A stretch of 7,246 bases of DNA from Spirochaetaceae bacterium (GTDB lineage Bacteria > Spirochaetota > Spirochaetia > Treponematales > Breznakiellaceae): positions 1-7,246 of the forward strand of contig JAITHR010000218.1 in the NCBI GenBank assembly GCA_031279895.1, in the 5' to 3' direction. Within the stretch, counting starts at the first letter, position 1. The number at the start of each line of letters is the position of its first letter. The notes below the pieces were generated by a model, which was given only the letters and a program-made list of their open reading frames with translations, was not told the DNA's origin and did not search any database. Both the position numbers and the translations under genes were made by a program. Shown in pieces: positions 1 through 5,299 of the stretch.

Positions 1-630
1 ACGGAATTCCCGCCCGCCGAAACAGAAAGCAGTGTGTCCAAAACGGAACCCCCGCTTCCCAAGGCAAAACCCCCTGTCCCTAAAGCGGAACCCTCTCCCG
101 CCAAGTCGCGGGCTTGCACCCGCAACGCGGAGAGTCCCCTCTCCGCGATAAAGGTGCGCACCTCCAGAGCGCGGAGCTGTGTCGTCAAAGCGGGGAGTTG
201 TGGTGGCAAAGCGCGGAGCTGTGTCCCCGAAGCGGGGAGCTGTGGTGACAAAGCGCGGAGCGGTGTCGTCAGAAAGCGGAGCTGTCTCGTCAAAGCGGGG
301 AGCGGTGTCGTCAAAGCGCGGAGCGGTGTCGTCAGAAAGCGGAGCTGTCTCGTCAAAGCGGGGAGCGGTGTCGTCAAAACGCGGAGCTGTGGTGCTGAAG
401 CGCGGAGCTGTGGTGGCAAAGCGCGGAGTTGTGGTGGCAAAGCGGGGAGCTGTGGTGGCAAAGCGCGGAGCGGTGGTGGCAAAGCGCGGAGTGGTGTCGT
501 CAAAGCGCGGAGCTGTGTCCCCGAAGCGCGGAGCAGTGGTGGCAAAGCGGGGAGCTGTGTCCCCGAAGCGCGGAGTTGTGTGCCTGAAGTGCGGCGGCGT
601 GGTGCCAAATCGGGGACGGTCGTGGTTTGA
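1..630 (+). CDS. possible C-terminal part of a heptapeptide-repeat protein (5' end outside window)
   Basis: The frame beginning at base 1 is open to a TGA at 628-630 and continues off the left edge, so any start lies outside the window; a GTG at 34 is the first internal start. From residue 14 (base 40) it is built of 28 consecutive seven-residue units. The first ones are Lys/Pro-rich (KTEPPLP, KAKPPVP, KAEPSPA). From base 166 they become basic and Cys-rich (KARSCVV, KAGSCGG, EARSCVP). No known domain is recognised. Against a real gene: two other frames are also open, and the differences among the core units fall mostly on first codon positions of this frame, which is not the pattern of purifying selection. 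The proline-rich start looks more protein-like than the rest. The stop codon lies inside a dispersed repeat (626-656). It may be a true repeat-protein tail, or non-coding repeat DNA that happens to be open. Confidence 0.3.
   Translation, partial: TEFPPAETESSVSKTEPPLPKAKPPVPKAEPSPAKSRACTRNAESPLSAIKVRTSRARSCVVKAGSCGGKARSCVPEAGSCGDKARSGVVRKRSCLVKAGSGVVKARSGVVRKRSCLVKAGSGVVKTRSCGAEARSCGGKARSCGGKAGSCGGKARSGGGKARSGVVKARSCVPEARSSGGKAGSCVPEARSCVPEVRRRGAKSGTVVV
40..627. repeat. 21-bp tandem repeat array, about 28 units (22 well conserved)
   Basis: The period is exactly 21 bp with no indels. The core of 22 units runs from 166 to 627 around AAAGCGCGGAGC followed by a TGT-GGT-GGC or GGT-GTC-GTC type half. 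Six more divergent units lie at 40-165, and one or two probably continue to the left edge. Because 21 is a multiple of three, every frame translates as a heptad: KARSCGG (plus frame 1), VAKRGAV (plus frame 2), ATTAPRF (minus strand). Units at 586 and 607 are the most degraded and mark the right border. Confidence 0.95.
250..375. repeat. perfect 63-bp higher-order duplication inside the 21-bp array
   Basis: The three-unit blocks 250-312 and 313-375 are identical base for base, including an odd middle unit that begins AGAAAGCGG. This shows recent expansion by a three-unit step, as expected from slippage or unequal recombination in the array. Confidence 0.93.
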
Positions 631-656
631 GGCGCGGCGCGGGAAGCTTATGAAAC
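626..656 (-). repeat. dispersed repeat, inverted partial copy of the 50-bp element
   Basis: This stretch reads TTTGAGGCGCG, two variable bases, GCGGGA, one variable base, then GCTTATGAAAC. It matches the reverse complement of the 50-bp element at 3301-3350 over about 31 bp with three differences. It contains the TGA that closes plus frame 1 and merges directly into the left arm of the long inverted repeat. Confidence 0.8.
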
Positions 657-780
657 CGCCGGAGGCTGCGCGAAGCGTAGCCGCGCCTGGGCAGCAATCG
701 GCCTGCTAATTGGACAAGGTGTTGCACCATTCGGAAGCAACAGGCGGCCATGTTTGAAACAGCCGGAGGCTGCGGCCATG
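653..780 (-). repeat. left arm of a ~128-bp inverted repeat
   Basis: The reverse complement of this segment aligns end to end with 6723-6849, with only a small length difference. Long identical blocks include CATGGCCGCAGCCTCCGG, a block starting GGCCGCCTGTTGCTTCC, and CTACGCTTCGCGC. A divergent patch lies near 693-710. The two arms face each other across about 5.9 kb holding all four complete genes. Within the arm are imperfect (656-668) and perfect (760-772) GGA-loop hairpins. Confidence 0.85.
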
Positions 781-801
781 TTTGAAACAGCCGGAGGCTG
801 T
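746..801. repeat. 28-bp tandem duplication carrying the GGA-loop hairpin
   Basis: Units 746-773 and 774-801 are identical except for the last base. Each begins GGCCATGTTTGAAAC and contains the CAGCC-GGA-GGCTG hairpin. The right-hand unit runs into the stop codon of the SUMF1-domain gene. Confidence 0.92.
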
Positions 802-802
802 T
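786..802 (-). terminator. stem-loop at the stop codon of the SUMF1-domain gene, possible terminator
   Basis: On the minus strand AACAGCC, loop TCC, GGCTGTT forms a perfect 7-bp stem with a three-base loop. It is followed by only one further T before C, so the U-run is short and intrinsic termination would be weak. The TAA stop (803-801) shares its AA with the first stem bases. It belongs to the dispersed GGA-loop hairpin family, so an mRNA 3'-end protecting role is equally possible. Confidence 0.5.
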
Positions 803-2369
803 AGAAAAGGGTGCGTACCAGACGGAAGCCGACATCCTTGTAACGCGCCAGCGGGTCAGCGCTCCGCCTGGCAGCAGGACGCGCCTGATCAGGCGGGGTG
901 TTCCAACTCCCCCCGCGCAGCGCCTTCTCGGTTCCCGCGCCGCGGCCCCAATGCCCCTCCTCCTCCAAATCGGATGCGCGGTATGAATCATACCAGTTCC
1001 AACACCATTCCCACACATTGCCCAGAAGATCATACACGCCCAGCCGGTTCGGTTCTTTCTCCCCGACCCTGTGGGAACGACCCCCGCTGTTTTCCCGATG
1101 CCAGAAGGACTGCCCGCGGCCCGGGGTGTCCCGCGCCGCGTATTCCCACTCCGCCTCGGTGGGCAGCCGGTAGCCGGTGGCTTTCAAGTCCCAGACAATA
1201 AACCCGTTTGACCAGTCATAGGCCGGTTTCAGTCCCTCTTTAAGGGAAAGGCGGTTGCAAAACTCCAGCGCGTCATACCAGCTGACGTTTTCCGCCGGAA
1301 GCAGGGGGTCCGACGGCGGGTCGCGCCGCGTAATCTGATGGTATTCCCCCTGGGTTACCGGCGTCTTGGCCATCCAGAAACTGTTGACCCGAACCAGCCG
1401 CCCGGACATCAATCCGCCTGTCTCAAAGGTCCCGCCCTCGACGAGTACCATAGCGGCAGGCGCCCCCTCCGCCGGATCCCGGGGCGGGCGGGTTTCGGGG
1501 ATGGACGGCGTAACCTGTTCCCGACCACGCGGGTTTACGGTCGTCAGATTGGGGAAGGGACGGGGCAGGGAATACCGCGCCCCTGGCGGCGCCGCGGGCG
1601 TAACGCCGATAACCACCTCCGGGGATACATCAATCTGCGGCGCCGGCGAGAGCCGGGGTTGGGGCGCCTGGCCCAAAGGCGGCGGAAGGGGCGCGGTGAT
1701 TTCCGGCGTTATATTGATGCTCGGCGCGGGCGAGAGCGGGGGCTGCGGGGGCCGGCCCAAAGGCGGCGGAAGGGGCGCGGTGATTTCCGGCGTTATATTG
1801 ATGCCAGGCGGCGGTTGCTGCGGGGGTTGCGGCGGCGCGGGCGCGGCTTCCGGCGTGCGGTCAAAGGCGGGAAGGAGCATATCGGGAACCTCCCCGCGCA
1901 TTGCCGGCGCCTGCGTCCCAACGGCGACCTCCGGCTCGCCGGCGGGACCGCTTCCGGCGCCGAAAGCGGGCAGGATGGAAACGGCCACTTCCGCCTCGTC
2001 CGGCGCTTCCCGCTCCGGTACGGTAATCTGCGCCTGTGCGCCGGCATCGCTACCCGGAACCGCCGGCGGCGGGGGGATTGCGGGACGCTGCGGCGTCTCA
2101 GGGTCTTTGGGCGGATCCTGGGCGGGCGCGGTGTTTCCGCTGTCCTTTTGGCTTGGATGCGCCGTGCCGCTCTCATGCCCGGGGCTTGCGTGGAGCGGGA
2201 AGAGCGGAACCCACAGGGCAAGGAGCGCCGCTATGATAAGACGGAATCCCCTTCGCGTTTCCCTGCCGGAGGCGCGGGGTGCGGTCAAAAACAGGCGGGG
2301 AGGGGGGTGCGGGTCCTCTATGCGGCAGGTCCCGCGCTTTTTACTTTTCGTACTTTTAGAAAGACGCAA
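801..2369 (-). CDS. secreted proline-rich protein with C-terminal SUMF1/FGE-sulfatase domain
   Basis: 522 aa from a TTG start 18 nt after the upstream gene's stop; the Shine-Dalgarno (AGAGACGG) is weak and the N-terminus unusually long. A basic N-terminus leads to a hydrophobic segment at about 43-60 (LIIAALLALWVPLFPLHA), so the product is exported or anchored. Residues 80-300 are Pro/Ala-rich and include two 28-residue repeats (190-245). Residues 305-519 are an FGE-sulfatase domain, shown by MVLVEGGTF, the WMAKTPVTQGEY region, ENVSWYDALEFCNRLS, GYRLPTEAEWEYAAR, LLGNVWEWCW, LRGGSW and VGFRLVR. In true formylglycine-generating enzymes the GGSY/W strand is followed by a catalytic, copper-binding cysteine pair (Cys336/Cys341 in human FGE). 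Here the aligned positions are Thr491 and Ala496, so oxidase activity is unlikely. A binding or structural role of the C-type-lectin-like fold on a flexible stalk is more likely. It is probably co-transcribed with the 2388-3269 gene. Confidence 0.9.
   Translation of the reverse strand: MRLSKSTKSKKRGTCRIEDPHPPPRLFLTAPRASGRETRRGFRLIIAALLALWVPLFPLHASPGHESGTAHPSQKDSGNTAPAQDPPKDPETPQRPAIPPPPAVPGSDAGAQAQITVPEREAPDEAEVAVSILPAFGAGSGPAGEPEVAVGTQAPAMRGEVPDMLLPAFDRTPEAAPAPPQPPQQPPPGINITPEITAPLPPPLGRPPQPPLSPAPSINITPEITAPLPPPLGQAPQPRLSPAPQIDVSPEVVIGVTPAAPPGARYSLPRPFPNLTTVNPRGREQVTPSIPETRPPRDPAEGAPAAMVLVEGGTFETGGLMSGRLVRVNSFWMAKTPVTQGEYHQITRRDPPSDPLLPAENVSWYDALEFCNRLSLKEGLKPAYDWSNGFIVWDLKATGYRLPTEAEWEYAARDTPGRGQSFWHRENSGGRSHRVGEKEPNRLGVYDLLGNVWEWCWNWYDSYRASDLEEEGHWGRGAGTEKALRGGSWNTPPDQARPAARRSADPLARYKDVGFRLVRTLF
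1635..1802 (-). repeat. two 84-bp in-gene repeats (28-residue proline-rich units)
   Basis: Bases 1719-1802 and 1635-1718 encode two near-identical units, residues 190-217 and 218-245 of the SUMF1-domain protein. Both begin INITPEITAPLPPPLG. A third, diverged start (IDVSPEVV) follows at residue 246, and looser EVAV/LPAF echoes precede the array. The units most likely form an extended spacer between membrane and folded domain. Confidence 0.92.
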
Positions 2370-2387
2370 GAAACGCCGTCTCTTTTT

Positions 2388-3269
2388 CTACTGCTCTAGG
2401 GGGCCCGTAAGAACGCCCGCGTCCAACACAATGGCCACTTTGCCTTCCCGCAAAAGCCGGCGGTTTTCTTCGGATGAAACGATAAGAAGCGCGTCCTCAT
2501 AGTCTATGATAGGGTCAGTGGGACGGATGCCGAAAACGCCTCTGGCGATAATGCGGAGCGGGTTAAGCCCCACCAGCGCCACGATACGCTCGTCAAGCCC
2601 CGAGGGGCTGGGATAAAACACGCTCTCAGGGCCCGCATACCGCACCATCATACCCACCGTGTCCGGGTCTATCATGTTGCGCTCGTAGATAAGGTTCATC
2701 CGCGTATCCCAAACCTTCGGGAAAAGACACGGAAGCGCCAGGGACGCGGTGTTTCTCCCGTGAACCGGCAGGGTTTCGCTTGCGATAATAATAATGCCGG
2801 TATAGGAGCGCACCGGCGGCGGCGCCGGCACCCGTATCGGGTCTTTGGGCCGGCTGTGGCGTATCAGGGATTTGCTTAGGACCGCGAGGTTGAGGGTGTA
2901 CCACGCGGACATAACGTTTAAGTCATTGGAGAGCGTCGGCGGAACCTTGCGGGCCGAAAGGCTTATGGCGTCGGCGCCTACAAGGGAGAACTCCCCCCGC
3001 GCAAGGAGGTCCCCGACGGTGGTGCCGGAATCCACCGGCAGGGCGAGGAGGTGGGGGCGCATGAGGTGCGGGTATTCGTCGGAGATGATTTCCTCCGCGT
3101 GGATGCGGCCTGTGGGAAGGCGGATGCCCGCGGAGGGAAGATCCACCTGCACCGCGGCTTTAATCCGCATCTCCGCCCATTCGATAGAACCGGCTATATC
3201 TATTTTCGTTTGGCCTGACGCCGATACCGCGCTTATAAAAAGCAGATACCACAACATACTGCGTTTCAT
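2388..3269 (-). CDS. conserved secreted protein of unknown function
   Basis: 293 aa from an ATG with a good Shine-Dalgarno (GAGGAG, 8 nt spacing). A signal peptide is evident: MKRS, a hydrophobic core LWYLLFISAV, then SASGQ with probable cleavage near residue 19. The mature protein starts KIDIAGSIEWAEMRIKAAV. The middle (155-163) has YTGIIIIAS followed by LALPCLFPKVWD and a VRYAG segment. The C-terminus (240-284) reads IARGVFGIRPTDPIIDYEDA, SSEENRRLLREG and VAIVLD. From memory this combination resembles secreted LPP20-like proteins of other diderm bacteria, but I could not check that and assign no function. It is exported, has no lipobox and no transmembrane segment after the signal. The SUMF1-domain gene starts 18 nt after its stop, so the two probably form one transcript and may act together in the periplasm or at the surface. 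Confidence 0.88.
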   Translation of the reverse strand: MKRSMLWYLLFISAVSASGQTKIDIAGSIEWAEMRIKAAVQVDLPSAGIRLPTGRIHAEEIISDEYPHLMRPHLLALPVDSGTTVGDLLARGEFSLVGADAISLSARKVPPTLSNDLNVMSAWYTLNLAVLSKSLIRHSRPKDPIRVPAPPPVRSYTGIIIIASETLPVHGRNTASLALPCLFPKVWDTRMNLIYERNMIDPDTVGMMVRYAGPESVFYPSPSGLDERIVALVGLNPLRIIARGVFGIRPTDPIIDYEDALLIVSSEENRRLLREGKVAIVLDAGVLTGPLEQ

Positions 3270-3300
3270 CGTACTGACTCCTCGTTTTATTTTTTATTTT
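3270..3300 (-). promoter_or_regulatory. AT-tract leader and Shine-Dalgarno of the 2388-3269 gene
   Basis: On the minus strand an A-rich stretch (complement of 3283-3300, AAAATAAAAAATAAAACG) runs directly into AGGAG and, 8 nt later, ATG. Nearly the same arrangement precedes the TPR gene at 6414-6457. A-rich leaders of this kind keep the ribosome site unpaired and can act as ribosomal S1 or upstream promoter-like elements; which applies here is not shown. Confidence 0.6.
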
Positions 3301-3350
3301 CACAGGCCAGCCTGTTTCATAAGCGTCCCGCATCGCGCCTCAAAGCGGAC
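3301..3350 (+). repeat. 50-bp dispersed repeat, copy 1
   Basis: It starts CACAGGCCAGCCTGTTTCAT and ends GCGCCTCAAAGCGGAC. It matches copy 2 (3606-3655) at 45 of 50 positions with no gaps. The core GTTTCATAAGC is shared in inverted orientation with 626-656 and 6504-6535. The first 16 bp contain a short dyad (AGGCCAGCCT). Confidence 0.92.
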
Positions 3351-3418
3351 AACGACCGCTTACAGCCGCGGCGCGGGAAACCGCTGATGAGGGGGTCATA
3401 GACCTCCGCATTGCTTTT

Positions 3419-3502
3419 CAGAACATCAATGTTTTGCCTCAGAACATCAATGTTTTATCCCAGAACATCAATGTTTTATCCCAGAACATCAATGTTTTGC
3501 CG
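3419..3502. repeat. four perfect-period 21-bp repeats with an AACAT-CA-ATGTT dyad
   Basis: Units start at 3419, 3440, 3461 and 3482. All share CAGAACATCAATGTTTT and differ only in the last four bases (GCCT, ATCC, ATCC, GCCG). Each contains arms AACAT and ATGTT around CA. The array lies 150-235 bp upstream of the secreted-protein start at 3269, a place where stacked operator half-sites could act. Translated, the units read QNINVLS, but the surrounding frame shows no sign of being a gene. Confidence 0.93.
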
Positions 3503-3589
3503 CGGAACTTCACTCGGATTACCCCGCCAATAATACGGTTTTACCTACACCAACACCCCAAAAACACCCCAAAACACCGGTTTTACCGG

Positions 3590-3602
3590 CAGCCTCCGGC
3601 TG
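3590..3602 (-). repeat. GGA-loop hairpin (stem CAGCC/GGCTG)
   Basis: CAGCC, TCC, GGCTG forms a perfect 5-bp stem; the loop reads GGA on the minus strand. It lies immediately before copy 2 of the 50-bp repeat. The rest of this 446-bp spacer (3503-3589) holds only C/A-rich sequence with CACCCCAAAA and CGGTTTTACC each repeated twice. Confidence 0.75.
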
Positions 3603-3605
3603 TTC

Positions 3606-3655
3606 CACAGGCCAGCCTGTTCCATAAGCGTCCTGATACGCGCCTCAAAGCGGAC
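3606..3655 (+). repeat. 50-bp dispersed repeat, copy 2
   Basis: Same length and orientation as 3301-3350, with five substitutions. The two copies bracket the 21-bp dyad array, so the spacer between the two gene pairs is almost entirely repeat material. Confidence 0.92.
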
Positions 3656-3682
3656 GCTACCGGCTTTGCCGCTGTACAGGAC

Positions 3683-3697
3683 GCTGTTTAAAACAGC
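3683..3697. repeat. 15-bp palindrome GCTGTTT-A-AAACAGC
   Basis: A perfect dyad with 7-bp arms and a single central base. Its right arm is shared with the left arm of the stem-loop at 3692-3717, so the two foldings exclude each other in RNA. Confidence 0.75.
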
Positions 3698-3717
3698 CGG
3701 TGGCTGCGGCGGCTGTT
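3692..3717 (-). terminator. stem-loop at the stop codon of the transglycosylase gene, probable terminator
   Basis: On the minus strand AACAGCC pairs perfectly with GGCTGTT across a 12-nt GC-rich loop, and the stem runs into a TTTT tract (two Ts in the stem, two after it). The TAA stop (3718-3716) shares its AA with the stem. The loop itself contains a nested CAGCC/GGCTG member (3694-3706, loop GGT). This closes the TPR-transglycosylase operon. Confidence 0.6.
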
Positions 3718-5299
3718 ATCGGAGTTTTAGGCGTCTTCCCTCACGGAGAACGTCGTTAAGGCGCATATTGTTTGCCCGCGCCAATGCCTCCGGCGTGGTA
3801 CGGTAGGTTTTGGCGATGGACCAGAGGCTTTCCCCGCGTTTGACCGTATGGGTCTGGGGCGTTTGGGACGCCGCTGGCCGCTGGGACGCGGCGCGCTGGG
3901 ACGCCGCGGTTCGGGCGGGGCGCGGGGCGCTCTTCTTAAAAGGCCCCACGTCCCGGTACGCCGGAATAAGGAGGCGGGATCCGAGCTTGAGATACCGCGG
4001 CTGCACCCCGGGGTTGAGGCTTAAGATGTTGTCCACCGACACCCCGTAATGCTGCGCCAGCTCCGAAAGGGTTTCCCCCGCGCCGATTGTATGGAAATAG
4101 TAGCGGATAAGGGTTATGTCTTTCCGCTCAAGCACGGTTTTAATCGCTTCCGCGTCTGCGGCGCGCACTTTCAGGTGGTAGTTCGGGTCCGGCGGGGTAA
4201 CGTTATAAAAAAGCTCGCTGTTTACCCGCTTGAGTTCCCGCTTGTCCACCCCCGCTTCTTCGGCCAGCATATCAAGGTCAACCATTCTGCCCACTTTGAC
4301 CCGCGTCCACCGGGGGTCCTCTGACCATATCGGGTCAATGTTGAAGCGACGGGGATTGGAGAGTATGTACGAGACCGCGAGGAGTTTCGGTACGAAATGG
4401 ACGGTTTCAACGGGAAGGTGCCTGCGTTCCGAGAGGGTCCAGTAATCCTGCACGCCGGTTCTCTGGGTGATGCGGCTTACGGCCCCAAGCCCGTAATTAT
4501 ACGCCGCCAGCGCCAGGGCCCAGTCGTTACACTGGCGGTAATTCTCCTCCAGTTTACTCAGGGCGCCCATCGTCGACTTCCAGAAGTCCATCCGCTCGTC
4601 CATCCATTCGTTTATCTTCATGTCGTAAGGCCCGATGCTGTTTTTCATAAACTGCCACAGTCCCGTGGCGCCGGTTCTGCTTACCGCGTTGGGCATAAAG
4701 GCGGACTCGATTATCGGGAGGTACACCAGTTCCGGCGGCAGTCCGCGGGCCTCCACTTCTTTGCGGATAAAGGCCAGGTAGGGGTTCCCGCGCCGGACAA
4801 TCGTGTTGAGCAGCTCGATTCCCTTGGGGCTTGAGTAGCGGGCCACGTATTCCTGGGTAAGCTCGCGGTCAAGGCCGGATATGGTTCCCCGTCGGATAGG
4901 GGAAGCGCGTGTCTGGACCGCCGCGCTCTGCGCGCCCTGATGGTAGGGCGTTACCCGCAGGGGGCGGGCGGGCAGGGTGCCGCCGGCTCTGGCCATGACG
5001 TTCTGTTCGCGGAAGGCTTGCGGTATCTCCGCGGTCTCCATCGTGTCCGCCGCGTACTGTACGCGGGCCGAGACGGTCGAATAGCGGGTATCCTCAAAGG
5101 GTTCGGCAGCGCGGGATTCCTTAAGGAGATCCGTATTAAGGGTGGGAACCGGCAGGGTAACCACATCCGCCTCGTCCGCTTTGAGCGGCACGAGGGATAC
5201 GAGGGACAAGAAGCCCGCCATGACCGCGATAACGCACGAGGCTATGAAAGCCGGCGCGTTCCGCGGGAGCGCGGAGGTAAAAGGGATGAAAGGGGTCAA
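3716..5299 (-). CDS. MltD-like membrane-bound lytic transglycosylase with two LysM domains
   Basis: 527 aa from the TTG at 5299, chosen because it forms a TTGA overlap with the upstream stop and has GGAG 7 nt ahead. A TTG at 5335 would add 12 residues but lacks such a site. A hydrophobic export or anchor segment spans about 16-40. A goose-type/SLT catalytic domain (GH23) covers about 148-300: the acid Glu198 sits in LPIIESAF, followed by GATGLWQFM (210-218) and AAYNYG (265-270). LysM 1 is at about 400-446 (FHTIGAGETLSELAQHYGVS), then a Pro/Ala/Gln/Ser linker, then LysM 2 at 483-527 (HTVKRGESLWSIAKTY) ending the protein. The family cleaves the MurNAc-GlcNAc bond of peptidoglycan to 1,6-anhydro products in the periplasm; LysM domains bind the glycan. 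Translation is probably coupled to the TPR lipoprotein gene upstream. Confidence 0.94.
   Translation of the reverse strand: MTPFIPFTSALPRNAPAFIASCVIAVMAGFLSLVSLVPLKADEADVVTLPVPTLNTDLLKESRAAEPFEDTRYSTVSARVQYAADTMETAEIPQAFREQNVMARAGGTLPARPLRVTPYHQGAQSAAVQTRASPIRRGTISGLDRELTQEYVARYSSPKGIELLNTIVRRGNPYLAFIRKEVEARGLPPELVYLPIIESAFMPNAVSRTGATGLWQFMKNSIGPYDMKINEWMDERMDFWKSTMGALSKLEENYRQCNDWALALAAYNYGLGAVSRITQRTGVQDYWTLSERRHLPVETVHFVPKLLAVSYILSNPRRFNIDPIWSEDPRWTRVKVGRMVDLDMLAEEAGVDKRELKRVNSELFYNVTPPDPNYHLKVRAADAEAIKTVLERKDITLIRYYFHTIGAGETLSELAQHYGVSVDNILSLNPGVQPRYLKLGSRLLIPAYRDVGPFKKSAPRPARTAASQRAASQRPAASQTPQTHTVKRGESLWSIAKTYRTTPEALARANNMRLNDVLREGRRLKLR

Noticed and set aside
40..627. CRISPR or integron-type array at the left edge
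   Set aside because: Units are contiguous 21-mers with no unique spacers and no recombination-site features.
500..1033. Minus-strand open frame of 177 codons over the SUMF1 gene end and the 21-bp array
   Set aside because: It crosses the 3' end of a well-supported gene out of frame and then reads repeat DNA; no start signal.
801..2369. Genuine formylglycine-generating enzyme (sulfatase activator)
   Set aside because: Both positions of the cysteine pair are substituted and no sulfatase gene is in the window; only the fold is supported.
1338..2502. Long plus-strand open frames (353 and 378 codons)
   Set aside because: They lie opposite the proline-rich part of the SUMF1-domain gene, whose biased codons suppress stops on the other strand. 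Their translations are Gly/Arg-rich or Gly/Ala-rich with no domain, while the minus frame has clear FGE motifs.
3419..3502. CRISPR array
   Set aside because: The period is 21 bp with 17-bp repeats and 4-bp spacers, far too short for CRISPR, and no cas gene is near.
3434..3691. Plus-strand open frame starting with QNINVLS heptads
   Set aside because: It is only the translation of the 21-bp dyad array and the 50-bp repeat. It starts at a TTG inside a repeat unit without a ribosome site.
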